From a virus: a stretch of DNA of 41,511 nt. The stretch spans positions 1 to 41,511 of the IMG/VR virus record IMGVR_UViG_3300047444_000798, one strand, 5' to 3'. Made by a program: the position numbers and the translations under genes. A model generated the notes under the pieces. The model saw nothing but the letters and a program-made list of their open reading frames with translations. It had not been told where the DNA came from and did no database searches. Each line of letters starts with the position of its first letter. Position 1 is the first letter of the stretch. Shown piece after piece: positions 37,333 through 41,511 of this stretch.

Positions 37333-38783
37333 TGACGCTCGCCACACTCGCCGCCCCCCTCACGCGGACCGCCTCCGCGTTCAAAGCCGGCGCCCGCTCG
37401 CTGCTCGGCTTCGACGCCGTGAAGAGCACGCATCGCCGCAAAGCCCCCTCCGGAGTGCTCCGGAGCGAAGACCAAGAGCTGACCCCTTCCGAACGGGCCA
37501 AGCTACTCTCCGGTTCCCGCGACATCGCCCGCAATTTCTCGATTGCCGGCTGGGCCATCCGCAAGCACCTGGATTACGTCTCGACGTTCCATTTTCAGCC
37601 GAAGTGCAAAGACAAGAAGCTCAACGCGCGGCTGCTGCAATTCGTGACGTGGTGGAGCAAGCCCGAAAACTTCGACGTGGCCGGCCGCCACAGCCTGCGC
37701 CGCTCGATGCGCATGTTGGAACGTGCCCGGACGGTCGACGGCGACCAACTCGTCGTGAAAATGGCCAACGGCAAGGTGCAGTTTTTGGAAGGGGACCGCG
37801 TGCGGACACCCTATGGCGGATTCCCCGACGGAACGCCGGTGACCTCGGTCGAACATGGCGTCCAATGCAATTGGGACGAAGCGGGAAAAGCCCTGCGTTA
37901 TGCCGTCTGCCGTCGCGGCCGCTCCAACGATTTCTCGACCAACTCCGGCTCATTCTTCTTCGAGCGCTGGGTCCCGGCCCAAAACGCCTGGCTGCACGGT
38001 TATTTCGACCGCGTCGACCAGATCCGCGGGATTGCACTGCTCGGCCCGACGATCAACGTCTTTCGCGACGTTTACGAATCGTGTGACTATGCCCTGGCCA
38101 AGATGAAGGTCGCCCAGCTCTTCGGCCTGGCCCTGTACCGCGACAAAGAGGACAAGATCGGGAAAACCAGCCCCGACGATGAGGACGAGGACAAGTTCGT
38201 CGTCGATTTTGGGAAAGGCCCGCAGTTTTTTGACCTCGACAAAGACGACAAGCTCGAATTCCACGAATCGGCCACCCCCAGCGACCAGTTCCAGGGGTTC
38301 GCGAAAACCTCGATTGCGATGAGCCTCAAAGCGTTCGACATTCCGTTTTCATTTTACGATGAAAGCTTCACGAATTTCTCGGGCCAGCGGCAAGCCTGGA
38401 TCCAGTATGACCTGTCGGCGTACGACAAACGCGACGACAACCGCATCCTCCTCGACGATTTGCTGCGCTGGCGACTGGCAATGGCCATCGCCGACGGCTA
38501 TTTCGACGACTGGCCAGGGATCACGGTCGATGATCTGCTCTTTATTTGGATGAACGCGGGGATTCCCTGGATCAATCCCTTGCAAGAAGTGCAGGCCGAC
38601 ACGCAGGCCGTCGCCAGTGCCTTCACCAGCCGGCAACGCGTCTGCCGCTCGGCCGGCGACGACTTCTTCGCGATCGCGGACGAGATCAAAGAGGAAAACG
38701 ATTACCTGCTGTCGCTGGGCTTGCCCACGACAGTGACGCCGGGGAACGTGCAGATCACGGAGGTAACCGGCCATGCCGCCTAG
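37329..38783 (+). CDS. Portal protein, lambda family
   Basis: A 484-residue portal subunit, near the usual family length. Hallmarks: an N-terminal region with NFSIAGWAIRKHLDYVSTFH, the LLQFVTWWSKPENFDVAGRH segment, DGDQLVVKMANGKVQFLEGD (residues 137-156), FDRVDQIRGIALLGPTINV, and the FYDESFTNFSGQRQAWI stretch (near 350), which is typical of the lambda portal family. Twelve copies form the DNA gate at one capsid corner and dock the terminase. It overlaps the protease gene by 11 bases. Confidence 0.88.
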   Translation: MMTLATLAAPLTRTASAFKAGARSLLGFDAVKSTHRRKAPSGVLRSEDQELTPSERAKLLSGSRDIARNFSIAGWAIRKHLDYVSTFHFQPKCKDKKLNARLLQFVTWWSKPENFDVAGRHSLRRSMRMLERARTVDGDQLVVKMANGKVQFLEGDRVRTPYGGFPDGTPVTSVEHGVQCNWDEAGKALRYAVCRRGRSNDFSTNSGSFFFERWVPAQNAWLHGYFDRVDQIRGIALLGPTINVFRDVYESCDYALAKMKVAQLFGLALYRDKEDKIGKTSPDDEDEDKFVVDFGKGPQFFDLDKDDKLEFHESATPSDQFQGFAKTSIAMSLKAFDIPFSFYDESFTNFSGQRQAWIQYDLSAYDKRDDNRILLDDLLRWRLAMAIADGYFDDWPGITVDDLLFIWMNAGIPWINPLQEVQADTQAVASAFTSRQRVCRSAGDDFFAIADEIKEENDYLLSLGLPTTVTPGNVQITEVTGHAA

Positions 38784-40050
38784 AGCGAAACTGGCGACCG
38801 CCCCCCAATTCCTCCGCGCCCCGGTTGCCCGCGGCCTCGCCGCCGGTGACCAATCGGTCGAGGCCAAGGGGGGCGACAACAAGGCCGGCATTATCCGGGG
38901 AATGGCTATCGCCACGGTGGGGGAAGCGCTCGGCCACGACATGTGGCTCGACGCGCAGTGCATTTCCCAAGTCGTCGACCTGGTGAACGCCAGCGACAAG
39001 GGAATGAAGGCCCGTTTCACACACCCCGGACTGAGCAGCGATGGCCTCGGAAAGTATCTCGGCCGAGTGAAGAACGCGTCGATCGACGGCGACGTGGCCC
39101 GCGGCGACCTGCACCTGTCGGACCTCTCGCGGGAAGCCCCGGACGGCGATCTGGGGGGCTACGTGATGCAGCTCGCCGTCGACGATCCCGAGGCCTTCGG
39201 CAACTCGATCGTTTTCGAACACGATCGCCAAGCTGAACAACAACTGCTTTTGGACAACGGCGCCGAATACGAGACCGACGATGAGGGCCGCCGCTATCTC
39301 AGTCTGCTGTCATTCACGAGTCCTGACCCCAAGAACGTCGAGAACTATCCGCATTGCCGTCTGAAGACACTCCGGGCCGTCGACGTGGTGGACGATCCGG
39401 CCGCAAACCCCAACGGATTGTTCCACCGTGGCGACCAGGCCTCGGCCGACGCAGAGGCCCTGATGGCCTTCAGCCTCGGCCTGACAAGCGAACGCCCGCA
39501 GTTGTCAGAGTTCGACATCGACCCCGATCGTTTCGCGGGTTTCGTCAAAACCTTCCTAGGCCGCCACAAGCTGGCCGTCACACCTCTGGAGCCAATCATG
39601 CCAGACCCTACCAATCCGCCGCCGGCCACTCCTCCCGCCAGTGAGCCGCCTCCTGTCGTGACGGACCCTGCCAAGCCTCCCGAGGAGAAGAAGCCCGACG
39701 AAAAACCGCCGGAAAAGCCGGTCGAAACCGAGACTCAGGCCGGCGCCAAAACCGGAGCCGATTTCCTCTCCGCGTTCGGCGACCAGGGCGGAGTCTGGTT
39801 CGCCCAAGGGAAAACGTTCGACCAGGCCACCCAGTTGCACCTGGCGGCCCAGACGACCAAGAACGCGGAACTGGCCGCCGAAAACGAGAAGCTCCGGAAG
39901 CAGCTCGCCGCCCATACCGGGGAAACGACGGCGCTCAGCGGCAACCGGCCCGCGGAAGAAGCCTCCCCCGAGCTCGAAAAGCTGGAGAAAAAGCTCGGCA
40001 GCAAAGGCCTGGCCCGGTTCGCCCTGGCCAACAAGATCCATCGAAACTGA
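38773..40050 (+). CDS. Capsid maturation protease with fused scaffold
   Basis: A 425-residue protein between portal and major capsid gene. Residues 30-230 look like a prohead protease: IIRGMAIATVGEALGHDMWL, the KARFTHPGLSSDGLGKYLGR segment with a central His, DLHLSDLSREAPDGD and DPEAFGNSIVF. Residues 265-330 are Pro/Glu/Lys-rich and 350-425 form a coiled coil (LAAENEKLRKQLAAH), the usual scaffold. The protease would cut the scaffold and capsid proteins at maturation. It is in the right place and size for lambda-like head genes, but the catalytic triad cannot be fixed by eye. Confidence 0.72.
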   Translation: MPPRAKLATAPQFLRAPVARGLAAGDQSVEAKGGDNKAGIIRGMAIATVGEALGHDMWLDAQCISQVVDLVNASDKGMKARFTHPGLSSDGLGKYLGRVKNASIDGDVARGDLHLSDLSREAPDGDLGGYVMQLAVDDPEAFGNSIVFEHDRQAEQQLLLDNGAEYETDDEGRRYLSLLSFTSPDPKNVENYPHCRLKTLRAVDVVDDPAANPNGLFHRGDQASADAEALMAFSLGLTSERPQLSEFDIDPDRFAGFVKTFLGRHKLAVTPLEPIMPDPTNPPPATPPASEPPPVVTDPAKPPEEKKPDEKPPEKPVETETQAGAKTGADFLSAFGDQGGVWFAQGKTFDQATQLHLAAQTTKNAELAAENEKLRKQLAAHTGETTALSGNRPAEEASPELEKLEKKLGSKGLARFALANKIHRN

Positions 40051-40095
40051 CCGCAGCCTCCGGCCGAGAATCGACCCCTTACCCGTCCACCGCGT

Positions 40096-40114
40096 TCTAT
40101 CACTCAAGGAATAA
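40096..40114 (-). promoter_or_regulatory. Dispersed 17-bp motif, copy f, at the capsid gene start
   Basis: TCTATCACTCAAGGAATAA; the AAGGA in it is also the ribosome-binding site of the major capsid gene (ATG 40118). Confidence 0.6.
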
Positions 40115-40117
40115 ATC

Positions 40118-41038
40118 ATGGCTCAAACCACTCTCATCGACATCGCGATCGCCAATGGGGCCGATGCCGTGACGGGGCTGATTGATGAAACGATCAAAGT
40201 CACCCCGGAAATGCAGATCATCCCCGCCCGAACGATCAAAGGCCTCAATTTCCGGACCTTGGTCCGGACGTCGCTCCCCACCGCCGCCTTCCGGCGCGCC
40301 AACGAAGGGACAGCCCTCTCGAAAAGTACATTCGAAAATCGGCTCGTCGAAACGTTCATCCTGAATCCGCAATGGAATTGCGACAAAGCCGTGGCCGACG
40401 TCTACGAGGACGGAGCCGAGGCTTATATTGCCCTCGAAGCGGGAGGGATCGTTACGGCCTCTTGGCAAACGCTCGCCAAGCAAATGTATTACGGAGCCGT
40501 CAGCACACTGGGCGACTCGCTGGGACATCCCGGACTGCTCGACTTCGTCGACAGCGGCTTCGTCGTCGACGCGACCGGGACAACCGACAACGTCTGCAGC
40601 TCGCTCTGGGCGATCAAGCTCGGCCCCCAGGATGTGCAATGGGTGTTCGGCAACAACGGCCAGCTCCAAATGGCGCCGGTCCGCGAACAGTCGATCATCG
40701 ACAGTAACAACAAACAGTATACGGCCTACATCCAGGAAATGATGGCTCGGCCGGGAATCCAGTGCAACCGGAAATATGCGGTCGGCCGGATCAAGAAATT
40801 GACCACCGATTCCGGAAAGGGGCTGACCGACGCCCTGATTTCCAGCCTGTTGGCCCTGTTCCCGGTCGGATTCAAGCCGGACGTTTTGTTCTGCACTCGC
40901 CGCTCGCTGAAGCAGCTCCAGCAAAGCCGGACAGCGACGAATGCGACCGGTGCCCCGGCTCCGCAGCCGACCGAAGCCTTCGGCTATCCGATCTATGCGA
41001 CCGACGCGCTGCTCGACACGGAAACGCTGGCGCTGTGA
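40118..41038 (+). CDS. Major capsid protein
   Basis: A 306-residue protein following the protease-scaffold gene, with AAGGA before ATG 40118. The N-terminus (TLIDIAIANGADAVTGLIDE) and the strand NFRTLVRTSLPTAAFRRANE, followed by FENRLVETFILNPQWNCDKA, have the layout of HK97-fold capsid proteins with a short N-arm and E-loop. The end (LFCTRRSLKQLQQSRT ... GYPIYATDALLDTE) resembles the closing A-domain of small capsid proteins of the GP7 type. It would build the icosahedral shell. Confidence 0.85.
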   Translation: MAQTTLIDIAIANGADAVTGLIDETIKVTPEMQIIPARTIKGLNFRTLVRTSLPTAAFRRANEGTALSKSTFENRLVETFILNPQWNCDKAVADVYEDGAEAYIALEAGGIVTASWQTLAKQMYYGAVSTLGDSLGHPGLLDFVDSGFVVDATGTTDNVCSSLWAIKLGPQDVQWVFGNNGQLQMAPVREQSIIDSNNKQYTAYIQEMMARPGIQCNRKYAVGRIKKLTTDSGKGLTDALISSLLALFPVGFKPDVLFCTRRSLKQLQQSRTATNATGAPAPQPTEAFGYPIYATDALLDTETLAL

Positions 41039-41041
41039 CGA

Positions 41042-41118
41042 AGTCAAAGAGGTCGAAAGGGTCGCAGAGCCGGCCCCTTCACGCCTCTGCGACTCTTAGA
41101 CCCCTTCGATCCCTCTTT
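41042..41118 (+). terminator. Terminator-like hairpin of the GGTCGAAAGG family
   Basis: GGTCGAAAGGGTCGCAGAG pairs with CTCTGCGACTC, and a further right-arm part GACCCCTTCGATCC, followed by CTCTTTCC. Confidence 0.55.
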
Positions 41119-41132
41119 CCTTGGAATGAATC

Positions 41133-41511
41133 ATGACACAACCCTATCGAGTCGAAGATGCCCTGGCATCCGTGACGCGCGCCCTTCCGGCTTCCACGAC
41201 GGCCGTCTCCAACACGACGGGAATCGACCTGGGAGCCGGCACGAAGAGCGATTTCACCGCCAGGGGAGAGCTGCTGCTCTCCGCGCCGCTCGTGACGACG
41301 GGACAGCTCCCCGACACGAAGCTCTTTACGTACGACATCATCGACAGCGTCAACGCCGACATGTCGAGCCCCCGCATTCTGGCGCCGGGCGTGATCGTCC
41401 AAACGGGGGCCGGCGCAGCGGGAGCCGCCGCGGCCACGTATCGTTTCAAACCCCCCACCAACGTGCGGCGCTATATCGCCATGCGGATCACCCCCAGCGC
41501 GTCCGGCACGG
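41133..41511 (+). CDS. Bbp16-like capsid cement protein, N-terminal part (continues at 128)
   Basis: Start ATG 41133. The frame runs off the window end and continues, through the 127-base overlap, to the stop at 171, giving 140 residues. The N-terminal part (SVTRALPASTTAVSNTTGID, then LGAGTKSDFTARGELLLSAP) has the Thr-x-x-Val-Ser-x-x-Thr, Ile-Asp-Leu-Gly pattern of Bbp16-type cement proteins. It follows the major capsid gene after a hairpin, so its level may differ from that of the shell protein. Confidence 0.7.
   Translation, partial: MTQPYRVEDALASVTRALPASTTAVSNTTGIDLGAGTKSDFTARGELLLSAPLVTTGQLPDTKLFTYDIIDSVNADMSSPRILAPGVIVQTGAGAAGAAAATYRFKPPTNVRRYIAMRITPSASGT
41385..41511. repeat. Terminal direct repeat, right copy
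   Basis: Identical to bases 1-127. Confidence 0.95.

Overview
This is the complete genome of a temperate tailed phage (Caudoviricetes, siphovirus-like), assembled as a circle. Bases 1-127 equal bases 41385-41511 exactly, so the unique circle is 41,384 bp and one gene (capsid cement protein) spans the ends. Evidence for a phage: a full set of packaging, head, connector, tail-tube, tape-measure and fibre genes, all on the + strand. Evidence for temperate life: a tyrosine integrase followed directly by an attP that copies the 3' half of a tRNA-Cys gene. The host is probably a planctomycete (inference): high GC, many starts without a Shine-Dalgarno sequence, GYF/zinc-ribbon/TM2 cargo, and intergenic repeat families of a kind I associate with that phylum.

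Layout. 32565-36962: spanin-like protein, PLD-phosphoribosyltransferase fusion, terminase subunits, zinc ribbon. 36963-37131: structured, terminator-ended leader. 37132-3609 through the junction: gpW-like joiner, portal, protease/scaffold, major capsid protein, cement protein, connectors, tail tube. 3716-7666: tail chaperones with a -1 frameshift layout, tape measure, tail protein. 7769-17630: fibres, small virion-region proteins and a glycosyltransferase. 17689-19355 (- strand): two envelope-directed cargo genes. 19356-20655: sparse regulatory region with promoter-like sequences. 20656-22284: HTH gene, integrase, attP with flanking 23-bp arm repeats. 22553-25951: early genes, including an excisionase-family HTH, a DUF5131 protein and CsrA. 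26030-27599: replication initiator carrying the origin inside its own gene. 27639-28589 (- strand): TIR/NDT-like effector cargo. 28740-32459: unknown, DUF2303-like and ParB-like genes.

How it works together. After integration at tRNA-Cys the prophage would express cargo near its ends. On induction, the initiator would fire the internal origin, lambda-O style, using host replication enzymes. No helicase, polymerase, canonical endolysin or CI-type repressor was recognised. The most notable signals are a solitary CRISPR-repeat-like element at 23731-23767, the effector gene bounded by 11-bp direct repeats, the PLD-PRTase fusion, a 17-bp motif repeated seven times, and REP-like repeats that have turned into coding sequence and appear to have fused two genes into the present glycosyltransferase.
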